From the NCBI RefSeq assembly GCF_938040115.1, contig NZ_CALHXD010000109.1, positions 1 through 13,545 on the forward strand: a DNA stretch of 13,545 nucleotides. The letters are read 5' to 3'. The notes below the pieces were generated by a model that was not told the origin of the DNA, made no database searches, and worked only from the letters and a program-made list of their open reading frames with translations. A program made the position numbers and the translations under genes. The stretch is from an uncultured Campylobacter sp. (lineage in GTDB: Bacteria; Campylobacterota; Campylobacteria; Campylobacterales; Campylobacteraceae). Positions 1 through 6,214 of this stretch are shown here, piece by piece (within the stretch, counting starts at the first letter, position 1; each line of letters opens with the position of its first letter).

Positions 1-222
1 TTCAAATTCCGGCTCATAAGAGGTAAATCTAATCCGCAAATTTGCGCCCTTTAAATGAAAGTCGAAATTCGTTCGTTTAAAAATTTTGCCACTGGGCTCA
101 TGCCTATATCCTTCGTGCTCTATACTTGGCAGATAGCGGTAGATGTAGCCTTGGATGAGCTGGGGTAGCGCCTTTGATACTTTTAAATTTGCGCTCGGTA
201 AACGTGAGATTATTGTGAGCAT
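1..222 (-). CDS. cas6: Cas6-like CRISPR RNA endonuclease, N-terminal 74 residues (runs off left edge)
   Basis: This open leftward frame starts at ATG 222-220 and has no stop before the window edge, so only 74 residues are visible. An AAGGA ribosome binding site lies at 232-228, five bases before the ATG. The visible residues fit the first ferredoxin-like half of Cas6: a beta strand at the start, then LIQGYIYRYLP (about 22-32), then HEGYRHE (about 36-42), then KIFKRTNFDF (about 46-55), which matches the family pattern of an alpha helix, a (H)xxGY motif and an FKxFTFS-like strand. Cas6 cuts the precursor CRISPR RNA within the repeats in type I and III systems. The catalytic and C-terminal glycine-rich parts lie outside the window. 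The family call rests on pattern recognition of a fragment. It is divergent from the C-S lyase gene and has its own -10 box. Confidence 0.65.
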   Translation of the reverse strand, partial: MLTIISRLPSANLKVSKALPQLIQGYIYRYLPSIEHEGYRHEPSGKIFKRTNFDFHLKGANLRIRFTSYEPEFE

Positions 223-255
223 TTTTGTCCTTAAATTTAGTAAATTTTAGACGTA

Positions 256-261
256 ATTATA
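256..261 (-). promoter_or_regulatory. -10 box for the cas6-like gene
   Basis: The minus strand reads TATAAT from 261 to 256 inside a T-rich run, 33 bases before the cas6 ATG. This fits a sigma70 -10 of the Campylobacter type, where the -35 element is poorly conserved and replaced by T-rich DNA. Confidence 0.5.
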
Positions 262-330
262 AAAAATCTCGCATTAAAAATCGGTTTTACGCGAAAATGC
301 GGCGAAATTTCAAATTTTACCCGTCAAATT

Positions 331-339
331 TGCTAAAAT
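331..339 (+). promoter_or_regulatory. Extended -10 promoter of the C-S lyase gene
   Basis: TGCTAAAAT is a full TGnTAnAAT extended -10 box, 27 bases upstream of the ATG at 367. It implies a short leader of about 20 bases that includes the AAGGAG ribosome binding site at 356-361. Confidence 0.6.
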
Positions 340-366
340 ATCCGAAAAATCACGCAAGGAGAGCAA

Positions 367-1539
367 ATGAAATACGATTTTGACGCACCAGTAGAGCGAG
401 GCGGGACGTATTCGTCAAAGTGGAAAACAAGCAAAGACGAGCTGCCGATGTGGGTGGCGGATATGGATTTTAAGGTCGCGCCCGAAATCTTAGAAGCGCT
501 GCAAAAGCGCCTGGATAACGGAGTTTTTGGTTACTCCTACGTGCCGCAGGAGTGGAATGAAGCCATCTGCTCGTGGTGGAGTAGGCGTCACGACGTCAAA
601 TTTGACCCGAGCTGGCTAATTTTTTGCACGGGAGTGATACCGATCATTAGCTCCGCCGTGCGCAAATTTACGAGCGTAGGCGATAAAATCGTGATCCAAA
701 GCCCCGTATATCACGTCTTTTACCGCAGCATCGAAAACAACGGCAGGGTCGCGCTCGCAAACGAGCTAGCCTACGACGGGCGCGGCTACGATATCGATTT
801 CGAGGGCCTCGAAGAAAAGCTCGCCGATCCGCTAACGACGATGTTTATCCTTTGCAACCCGCACAATCCCGTCGGTAAAATTTGGAGCGAGGAAAAGCTA
901 GCCAAAATCGGCGAACTATGCGCTAAACACGGCGTTTTGGTGATCTCTGACGAGATACACTGCGACATCACGAGCCCCGGCAAAAGCTACGTGCCGTTTA
1001 TCCGCGCGAGCGAGACTTGCAAAAACATCTCGATCACCTGCGTTTCGCCGACCAAAGCCTTTAACATCGCCGGCTTGCAAAGCTCCGCCGCCGTAGTGCC
1101 AAACCCAAAACTGCGCGCCAAAATGGCAAAAGCCATCAACGACGACGAGGTCGGCGAGGGCAACGCATTTTCTTGTATCGCGGCGATCGCGGCGTTTGAG
1201 CGGGGCAAAGCGTGGCTCGAGCAGATGCGCGAATACGTAGAACAAAACCGCAAAATCGTGAGCGACTTTTTGCAAAAAGAACTACCGCAGATCAAGCTTG
1301 TGGAGCAGGACGCCACGTATCTGCTCTGGCTTGACTGCCGCGAAATTTGCGACGACGCGAGCGATTTTCATAAATTTTTACGCCAAAAAGCGGGTCTTTG
1401 GCTAAACGACGGCAACACGTACAGAGGCGCTGAGAAGTGCTTTCTACGCCTTAATATCGCCACGCAAAGATCGCGCGTGCTGGAGGGGCTAAAACGCCTA
1501 AAATCAGGCGCTCTGGCCTATGCGAAAAGTAGGGAATAA
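367..1539 (+). CDS. patB: PatB/MalY-family PLP-dependent C-S lyase (cystathionine beta-lyase type aminotransferase)
   Basis: A 390-residue class I/II aminotransferase-fold enzyme, full length for the PatB/MalY group. The start is supported by AAGGAG at 356-361. The N-terminus carries the family signature of MalY/PatB (YDFD near the start and LPMWVADMDF at about 26-35). PLP-site features follow in order: CNPHNPVG at 163-170, SDEIH at 194-198 with the Asp that binds the pyridine nitrogen, SPTKAFN with the Schiff-base Lys at 230, and FLRLN with the carboxylate-binding Arg at 361. Members split the C-S bond of cystathionine or cysteine, releasing pyruvate, ammonia and a thiol or H2S. Some, such as E. 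coli MalY, also have regulatory roles. The exact substrate cannot be read from sequence. The protein is cytosolic, with no signal peptide. It appears to be a single-gene unit, with the next strong hairpin at 1624-1653. Confidence 0.88.
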   Translation: MKYDFDAPVERGGTYSSKWKTSKDELPMWVADMDFKVAPEILEALQKRLDNGVFGYSYVPQEWNEAICSWWSRRHDVKFDPSWLIFCTGVIPIISSAVRKFTSVGDKIVIQSPVYHVFYRSIENNGRVALANELAYDGRGYDIDFEGLEEKLADPLTTMFILCNPHNPVGKIWSEEKLAKIGELCAKHGVLVISDEIHCDITSPGKSYVPFIRASETCKNISITCVSPTKAFNIAGLQSSAAVVPNPKLRAKMAKAINDDEVGEGNAFSCIAAIAAFERGKAWLEQMREYVEQNRKIVSDFLQKELPQIKLVEQDATYLLWLDCREICDDASDFHKFLRQKAGLWLNDGNTYRGAEKCFLRLNIATQRSRVLEGLKRLKSGALAYAKSRE

Positions 1540-1577
1540 TATATTTACGAAAAATTGGGATAAAATTTAGACCTTTT

Positions 1578-1586
1578 TGGTATGAT
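1578..1586 (+). promoter_or_regulatory. Extended -10 promoter of a candidate small RNA
   Basis: TGGTATGAT fits TGnTAnnAT closely and lies 39 bases after the patB stop. Transcription would begin near 1592. No start codon with a ribosome binding site follows before the terminator at 1624-1653, which points to a non-coding transcript. A second possible -10, TAAAAT, sits at 1561-1566. Confidence 0.5.
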
Positions 1587-1591
1587 TTGCG

Positions 1592-1653
1592 CGTCCGACA
1601 AGAAAACCTCCTTTTTGTAACGGCGCCTCGGCTCCCCCTGCCGAGGCGTTTTT
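1592..1653 (+). ncRNA. Candidate small RNA of about 60 nt with C-rich loops (RepG-like architecture)
   Basis: Between the extended -10 at 1578-1586 and the terminator poly-T at 1649-1653 lies a transcript of about 62 nt. It would fold into two hairpins. The first pairs ACAAGA (1598-1603) with TTTTGT (1613-1618), one pair being G-U, and presents AAACCTCCT in its loop. CCTCCT is the complement of a Shine-Dalgarno sequence. The second is the terminator, whose 7-base loop is TCCCCCT. A 5' hairpin plus a terminator with an exposed C/U-rich loop resembles the Helicobacter pylori RepG small RNA, which binds G-rich mRNA leaders. That is similarity of design, not proven homology. moaC has its own -10 box just downstream, so the element need not be a moaC leader. 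It could instead be only the terminator region of patB. Confidence 0.5.
1624..1653 (+). terminator. Rho-independent terminator
   Basis: A perfect 9-bp stem, CGCCTCGGC (1624-1632) with GCCGAGGCG (1640-1648), has a 7-base loop and is followed by TTTTT at 1649-1653. This is the clearest terminator in the window. It ends the candidate small RNA and probably also patB read-through. Confidence 0.85.
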
Positions 1654-1678
1654 GTCTTATTCATTAAGCTTTTTTAGT

Positions 1679-1684
1679 TATAAT
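1679..1684 (+). promoter_or_regulatory. -10 box of the moaC operon
   Basis: A consensus TATAAT preceded by a T-rich stretch (the run around 1670-1675) lies 26 bases after the terminator and about 70 bases before the moaC ATG. It supports independent transcription of moaC and the genes behind it. Confidence 0.5.
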
Positions 1685-1753
1685 CCTTCTCATAAATTTA
1701 CTCCGCCTAGCTCAAATTTAAGCAAATTTAGCGTTTCAGGCGAAAGGACGAAA

Positions 1754-2227
1754 ATGCTAACTCACATAGACGAAAACAACCGCCCCAAAATGGTCGACGT
1801 AAGCGACAAGGGCGTAACTACGCGCATAGCCGTAGCAAGCGGCATCATAAAAATGTCGCGCGAGGCCTTTGACGCGATCAAAAACAACACCGGCAAAAAA
1901 GGCCCCGTTCTGCAAACCGCCGTCGTGGCCTCGGTAATGGGCGCGAAAAAGACGAGCGAACTCATCCCGATGTGCCATCCGCTGCTAATCAGCAGCATAA
2001 ACTGCGACATCGAGGAGCTAACCGAAATCTGCGCCTACAAGCTAACCGTTAGCGTCAAGATAGACGGCAAAACGGGCGTAGAGATGGAGGCGCTAACAGG
2101 CGTTAGCGTCGGGCTACTAACGATCTACGATATGATAAAAGCGATAGATAAAACCATGCAGATAACAGATATCGCGCTAGAAAGCAAGAGCGGAGGAAAA
2201 AGTGGCGACTACGTGCGATCTAAATAA
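1754..2227 (+). CDS. moaC: MoaC, cyclic pyranopterin monophosphate synthase
   Basis: A 157-residue protein, close to E. coli MoaC (161). It acts with MoaA in the first step of molybdenum cofactor synthesis, forming cyclic pyranopterin monophosphate from the GTP-derived intermediate. Family motifs are intact: MVDVSDKG at 13-20, GKKGPV at 47-52, IPMCHPL with the active-site His at 75, and YDMIKAIDK at 125-133 with the catalytic Asp126 and Lys129. The C-terminal SKSGGKSG is also typical. The ATG at 1754 is chosen because AAAGGA precedes it at 1743-1748 and the family N-terminus begins there. The same frame stays open 34 codons further upstream, but that stretch is low-complexity and overlaps the terminator poly-T and the -10 box. 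It is first gene of the moaC/DUF493/coiled-coil set. Confidence 0.95.
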   Translation: MLTHIDENNRPKMVDVSDKGVTTRIAVASGIIKMSREAFDAIKNNTGKKGPVLQTAVVASVMGAKKTSELIPMCHPLLISSINCDIEELTEICAYKLTVSVKIDGKTGVEMEALTGVSVGLLTIYDMIKAIDKTMQITDIALESKSGGKSGDYVRSK

Positions 2228-2465
2228 AGAACCTGAAATCTCATACCCAAATTTTTGGGAATACAAAATCATCGTACTTGAAAACGAAAACGCCGAAGCT
2301 ATCGCGCAGGGCGTCGTAGGCGAGAGGCAACACAAGATAACGCCGTCAAAATCGAGCAAAGAGAGCAAATACAAAAGCTACAATCTAAGCGTTTTGGTTA
2401 ATTCTAACGAGGAGCGATTAGAGATATTTTCCGCGCTAAGACGCGTTTGCAAATACGTACTATAA
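2202..2465 (+). CDS. DUF493 (YbeD/HP0495-like) small protein
   Basis: An 87-residue protein starting at GTG 2202, with a strong GGAGG site at 2192-2196 inside the end of moaC. The two genes overlap by 26 bases in different frames, so translation is probably coupled. The sequence fits the DUF493 family: a strand of the type FWEYKIIVLEN (about 18-28), the segment KSYNLSVLVNSNEERLEIFSAL in the second half with alternating strand and helix, and a C-terminal strand. YbeD-like proteins have a small ferredoxin-like (ACT-like) fold and a regulatory role is suspected, but no reaction is known. From memory, C. jejuni also has a small gene of this type directly after moaC, which makes the neighbourhood conserved. 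No Cys-rich motif or signal peptide is present. Confidence 0.75.
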   Translation: MATTCDLNKEPEISYPNFWEYKIIVLENENAEAIAQGVVGERQHKITPSKSSKESKYKSYNLSVLVNSNEERLEIFSALRRVCKYVL

Positions 2466-2473
2466 GGACTTTC

Positions 2474-3754
2474 ATGCAAAATTTAGTCTTCATCCAAACC
2501 ATAAAAGAGAACAAAAACGACCCGCAAATTTCCGTTTTGATCAGGGAATTTGCGCTAAGCGAGTTTAGAAAAAGCGTCAAAGGCGCAAAAGGCAGCGACG
2601 CAAACGCGGCTTTGGCTAAAGAATTTGAGCAAATTTGCGAGGCGCTAAAAAGCGAGGATCTGCTAAACCGCCAAAACGTCGCCAACCTCATCCAAAGCGC
2701 GGGCGACGCGCTAAGCGAAGCAAAAGAGCAGTATATCCACCGCCTAATCTACGAAAAAGAGCAGATCGAGCGGCAAATTTACGCGCAAAAAGACGAGATC
2801 AAAAACGACGTTCGCGCGCTGCTTGAAAATATGGAAAATTTCATCAAAAACAGCGACCTGGCGGATAAGGACGAAATTTTAACCGCGATAGACGAAAAAA
2901 TGCTCTGCGAGCTACAAATGCTGGGAATCCTAAAAGAAACCACCGAGGCGGCGTTTCTAACCGCGATCGAAAAGGACGACGACGTGAAAGATACGGTGGA
3001 GCAAATCGCCAAAAACGTCGTGCTTAGCGCGATAAACGAGGGCGAAGCGAGCAAAGAGCGCATCCTGGAGATCGCAAGGACGGTCTGCGAGGCGGCGTGC
3101 GAGATAGCCGACGTCGATCAGGCCTTTGCCAAAGAGCTAATAAGCGGCGCGATCGGAGGCGTAAAAGAGGCGCTTAGCAAAAGGACGGAGAAGTTTATCG
3201 AGGAGATCAAATTTGTTCCGGACGGCCAGACGCTGCTAGGTGAAGCTAGAGAATTTGTAAGACTAGAGGAGAGATTTGTAGCGATGCTGCGTGATATGGC
3301 GCGCTCAGAGGAGCCGTCTGCTGCAGTGATAAACGAAATCCTAGACGAGTCCATAGATAGCTACTTCGCCAAATTTAAGCGCCTGCAAAACGACGTTTCG
3401 CGCCAGATCGAGCTTCAGCTAGAGGAGCTAAAATTTAACGAAAATATCGATAAATTCGCTAGCCTTGCGGGAGCCAAATTTGAGGAGCTAAAGCGCGAAG
3501 TAACTCAAGCCGGCGATAAACTTAAAGAAAATTTTAACGCCAAAGAACGCATAGAAGCGCTCAAAAAAGATATCGGCGACTTTGAAAAACGAACGCAGGA
3601 GAAGCTAAGCGCGATAAATGCGAGCGAGATCGGCGAAAATCTCAAATCAAAATCAAAAGAACTAGGCGAGAAGCTCTACAAATCCGCCGAAAATCTCATA
3701 AAAACCGCCAAAGAAAAGATCGGCAAAAAAGATGATGAGAAAAAGGACGAGTGA
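2474..3754 (+). CDS. Large helical, coiled-coil-rich protein of unknown function
   Basis: A 426-residue protein starting at ATG 2474, nine bases from the DUF493 stop, with AAGGA at 2464-2468. An in-frame alternative start at 2447 overlaps the previous gene and lacks a better site. I do not recognise a named domain. The protein is rich in Ala, Glu, Lys and Asp and looks almost entirely helical, with heptad-like stretches in the first half (about 60-120) and a long Lys/Glu-rich amphipathic tail (about 320-426) ending KKDDEKKDE. The tail resembles apolipoprotein- or LEA-like helices that lie on surfaces. There is no signal peptide or membrane segment, so a cytosolic location is likely. Position in the moaC operon suggests co-expression with molybdopterin genes but does not show a shared function. 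Confidence 0.7.
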   Translation: MQNLVFIQTIKENKNDPQISVLIREFALSEFRKSVKGAKGSDANAALAKEFEQICEALKSEDLLNRQNVANLIQSAGDALSEAKEQYIHRLIYEKEQIERQIYAQKDEIKNDVRALLENMENFIKNSDLADKDEILTAIDEKMLCELQMLGILKETTEAAFLTAIEKDDDVKDTVEQIAKNVVLSAINEGEASKERILEIARTVCEAACEIADVDQAFAKELISGAIGGVKEALSKRTEKFIEEIKFVPDGQTLLGEAREFVRLEERFVAMLRDMARSEEPSAAVINEILDESIDSYFAKFKRLQNDVSRQIELQLEELKFNENIDKFASLAGAKFEELKREVTQAGDKLKENFNAKERIEALKKDIGDFEKRTQEKLSAINASEIGENLKSKSKELGEKLYKSAENLIKTAKEKIGKKDDEKKDE

Positions 3755-3757
3755 GCT

Positions 3758-3827
3758 AAATTTGGGCGCATATGCTTAAATTTGCGCTCAAATTTGACTC
3801 CGCCAAAACGCCGCGAAAGTCAAATTT
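3758..3827 (+). repeat. Two overlapping inverted repeats between the coiled-coil gene and the DUF4299 gene
   Basis: Arm 3758-3770 (AAATTTGGGCGCA) pairs with 3783-3795 (TGCGCTCAAATTT) over 13 bp with one G-U pair. Arm 3790-3799 (AAATTTGACT) pairs perfectly with 3818-3827 (AGTCAAATTT). The two share bases 3790-3795, so full-length stems compete. No T-tract follows either, so these are not standard terminators. The second ends six bases before the AAAGGA site of the next gene. Confidence 0.6.
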
Positions 3828-3845
3828 AACCCCAAAGGATCAAAA

Positions 3846-4787
3846 ATGAGCATAACGTTTTTCGTTAAAAATAAAAAGAAGTTTCTAGTCGGCCTTGCGC
3901 CAGTGATGAGCGTGGAGGAGGCGCTGCGACTGGTGCCGAATTTATCGCAGTTTAACGCTGACGAGGACGACGAGGGGTTTGACGCCGAGGGCTTTTACGG
4001 CGCAAAGCTTGATGAGTTTGACTGCCTAGTTGCCGGCACGGACAGGCTTAGCGGACGCGGCTTTGAGATCGGATACGAGGACGGCGCCTATAACGTCCGC
4101 GTCGGCACGCCAAGTACCCGCACGGACTGGAAAATCGCTCTAGAGTACTTAAAAAACCTAGCCCTAAAAATGGACGGCGAAATCGTGAGCGAGGACGGGG
4201 AGAAATTTAGCGCACAAAATATCGAAAGCTTTAACTATGAGCCCGATATACGCGCGGGGCTAGAGGCGATAGAGCAAAATTTGCAAAAAGAGGCGCAAAT
4301 CAGCACTATTTACGGCACGCGAAACGAAGTGTCGTTTGACAAAAAGATCATATCTCGCATACTTGGCGCGAAGGATCCAGCGGGCGAATTTAGCAAATTC
4401 GTAACCGATATCCAAAATTTGGATGCGTATTTTGCAAATCAGATGTTTTTCCGCAGGAACGATAGCGGCGAGATCATCGGGCAGTACGTCCTGTCGCAAG
4501 ACGTCGTTACTGTGCTGCCGTATGAACCTAGCGTGGAGTATAAAAATTTGCAAATGCTGGGCGATGAGAAAGTCGCGCGCTGGTCGGTCGCGATATTTGG
4601 CGGAGAGGGCGACGATGAGGAAAAATACGGGATCCTAGCGACGCTGAAATATGAAAATTTCATCCAAAATTTGCCAAAAGAAAAGTACAAATTTATCGAC
4701 GCGAAAAATATCGTCGTAAGCGCGTTTAGCAAGGCAGAATTTGACGCGCTAATCGCAAAATGCGGCGAAGAGGGGCTGGCGGACTAA
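3846..4787 (+). CDS. DUF4299 family protein
   Basis: A 313-residue protein with AAAGGA at 3834-3839 before the ATG. The N-terminus, MSITFFVKNKKKFL followed by PVMSVEEALRLVP (19-31), is what I associate with the DUF4299 family, whose members are about 300 residues and of unknown function. The rest is acidic: a DEDDEGFDAEGFYG stretch at about 39-52, and paired acidic turns near the C-terminus. No signal peptide, membrane segment or catalytic motif is visible, so a soluble cytosolic protein is likely. It follows the coiled-coil gene by 91 bases that contain hairpins but no clear promoter, so it may be co-transcribed. DUF4299 assignment is by recognition of the N-terminal pattern only. Confidence 0.65.
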   Translation: MSITFFVKNKKKFLVGLAPVMSVEEALRLVPNLSQFNADEDDEGFDAEGFYGAKLDEFDCLVAGTDRLSGRGFEIGYEDGAYNVRVGTPSTRTDWKIALEYLKNLALKMDGEIVSEDGEKFSAQNIESFNYEPDIRAGLEAIEQNLQKEAQISTIYGTRNEVSFDKKIISRILGAKDPAGEFSKFVTDIQNLDAYFANQMFFRRNDSGEIIGQYVLSQDVVTVLPYEPSVEYKNLQMLGDEKVARWSVAIFGGEGDDEEKYGILATLKYENFIQNLPKEKYKFIDAKNIVVSAFSKAEFDALIAKCGEEGLAD

Positions 4788-4824
4788 GCGGCTTGCTTGG
4801 CAATAAATCGTTGCCGCCGTGCAG

Positions 4825-4850
4825 TAAATTTAACGGCATAGTTAAATTTA
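4825..4850. repeat. Perfect 10-bp inverted repeat after the DUF4299 gene
   Basis: TAAATTTAAC (4825-4834) pairs with GTTAAATTTA (4841-4850) around the loop GGCATA. The stem is AT-rich and has no following T-run, so terminator activity is uncertain. Four more AAATTT copies follow within 80 bases. Confidence 0.55.
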
Positions 4851-4947
4851 TGGCCGAAATTTACCCGCCTTTTTGCTCCGAAATGAAGCCAAATTTGACG
4901 CAAGGTAGATTAAATTTAGCCGCAAATTTAACCCCGATCTCAAAATA

Positions 4948-4976
4948 TTGACTTGCACCGTACCTTTGGATAAAAT
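4948..4976 (+). promoter_or_regulatory. Sigma70 promoter of the lipoprotein/Sel1 pair
   Basis: TTGACT at 4948-4953 and TAAAAT at 4971-4976 are separated by exactly 17 bases, the best -35/-10 pair in the window. Transcription would start near 4983, about 22 bases before the ATG at 5005. A consensus -35 is unusual for Campylobacter, so this promoter may be strong. Confidence 0.65.
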
Positions 4977-5004
4977 CGGGCGCAAAAATCAAAAGAGATC
5001 AAAA

Positions 5005-5406
5005 ATGCGAAAAATTTTCCTGCCGCTTTTATGCGCTTTCCTGCTAGGCGGATGCACTACGTACGGCGTCGGCCCCTCTAATATATTTCTAGAAAACAAA
5101 GAGCTAACTCAGCTAAAAGGCCGCCATATCCTAGATATGGAAAAATACTCCGGCGGCTGGTCGCATATCGAGATAGGTGTGCTTTCGAACAAATTTTATA
5201 TGCAGCACGAACCGCGCGAAGTGCTATCGGTAGAAAGATCGTGCAACTTCTGGGGCTGCAGCGTAACGGGTGTGAACTACAGCACCTACGGCTTTGTTTA
5301 CTTTACTACCGACAAAGACGGCTATATCACGGACTACACCGAGGACGGCGACGCGATAAGGAGCGTCAAGCATAAATTTAAAGACCTGCTAGTACTGGAG
5401 AACTAA
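5005..5406 (+). CDS. Small predicted lipoprotein, unknown function
   Basis: A 133-residue protein. The ATG at 5005 is chosen because a lipoprotein signal begins there: MRK, a hydrophobic stretch, then the lipobox LGGC at 14-17, giving a lipidated Cys17. A longer in-frame reading from 4948 would run through the promoter and is rejected. The mature part carries two close cysteines (C80 and C85 in CNFWGC), which could form a disulfide in the periplasm, and TDKDGYITDYTEDGD at about 102-116, an acidic turn reminiscent of beta-rich small lipoproteins. I do not recognise the family. It ends one base before the next gene, a secreted Sel1 protein, so the two are surely co-translated. It acts at the inner or outer membrane, facing the periplasm. 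Confidence 0.8.
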   Translation: MRKIFLPLLCAFLLGGCTTYGVGPSNIFLENKELTQLKGRHILDMEKYSGGWSHIEIGVLSNKFYMQHEPREVLSVERSCNFWGCSVTGVNYSTYGFVYFTTDKDGYITDYTEDGDAIRSVKHKFKDLLVLEN

Positions 5407-5407
5407 G

Positions 5408-6007
5408 ATGAAAAAGACGGTAATAACATTATGCGCGTTTGCGATCACCGCGGCGTTTGGGCTCTCTAACGAGGATTACGATAAATTTATAGCGCTAGAC
5501 GATAGCGGGAAATATAAAGAAGCGTTGGCATTTATCAAGCCAAAGGCCGATAGCGGCGACGCTAGAGCTGTCACGCTCGTAGGCTACCTATACGAGGTGA
5601 GGATGTCTAACATCGGCGAAGGCGTAAAGTGGTACAAAAAAGCCATGGGACTAAACGATTCGCTCGCTCACTCGAATATGGCGCGGATCTACTACCGCAT
5701 GACCGACTATAAGCTAGCCGCGCAGACCCTTGAAAAGGCAAGCAAACTAGGCGACACTGGCGCGGACGCAATGCTAGGAAATATGTATCTAAACGGAATA
5801 CACTTTAAAAAAGACTATAAAAAAGCGCTCGTCTACATCCAAAAAGCTGTTGCAGATGACGATCCTCAGGCTCTAACCGATCTAGCTATATGCTACGAGA
5901 ACAGCTACGGCGTCGCAAGGGATATGGATAAAGCCATAGAGTTTTACAAGCGCGGAGCGGCCCAAGGTAACGAATACGCCAAAAGAGCGCTAGAGAGGCT
6001 GCAGTAG
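5408..6007 (+). CDS. Secreted Sel1-repeat (TPR-like) protein
   Basis: A 199-residue protein with a cleavable-looking signal peptide (MKKTVITLCAFAITAAFG, about 1-18). The mature part is a string of Sel1-like repeats of about 36 residues: one around ARAVTLVGYLYE to WYKKAM, one around AHSNMARIYY to ASKLGD, one around ADAMLGNMYLNG to IQKAVADDD, and one around ALTDLAICYENSYGV to FYKRGAAQGN. Sel1 repeats form alpha-solenoids that bind proteins; in Helicobacter and Campylobacter such secreted proteins are common, often Cys-rich, but this one has only two Cys after or in the signal region. The gene begins one base after the lipoprotein stop. The pair may form a periplasmic complex, which is inference from spacing. 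Confidence 0.85.
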   Translation: MKKTVITLCAFAITAAFGLSNEDYDKFIALDDSGKYKEALAFIKPKADSGDARAVTLVGYLYEVRMSNIGEGVKWYKKAMGLNDSLAHSNMARIYYRMTDYKLAAQTLEKASKLGDTGADAMLGNMYLNGIHFKKDYKKALVYIQKAVADDDPQALTDLAICYENSYGVARDMDKAIEFYKRGAAQGNEYAKRALERLQ

Positions 6008-6121
6008 CCAGTGCGCGGCTGCCTGAGTTGTGACGATACCGACTTTATCCGTCTGGTAGCGGCGACTCGGGCTATCCGGGAGAATAAATTTAGGCTCGCT
6101 TGAGCTCAAATTTAGTTTTTA

Positions 6122-6152
6122 GTAAACCGGTCGATACTGGCGATCGGTTTAC
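6122..6152. repeat. 12-bp hairpin between converging genes
   Basis: GTAAACCGGTCG (6122-6133) pairs with CGATCGGTTTAC (6141-6152), with one G-U pair and a 7-base loop. It sits between the Sel1 gene and the leftward membrane gene that ends at 6215. Neither side has a good T-run, but its position suits a bidirectional transcription end. Confidence 0.5.
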
Positions 6153-6214
6153 CGACTTTGCCTCTACCAAATCACTCAAATTTGGTTAAATTTAAAACCC
6201 AAGCCGAGTCAAAT

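Noticed and set aside
1592..1753. Molybdenum-cofactor riboswitch in front of moaC
   Set aside because: The folded element is far too small for the known Moco RNA motif, and moaC has its own -10 box after the terminator.
1652..1753. Longer MoaC with 34 extra N-terminal residues
   Set aside because: The extension covers the terminator T-run and -10 box, lacks a ribosome binding site, and goes beyond the family N-terminus.
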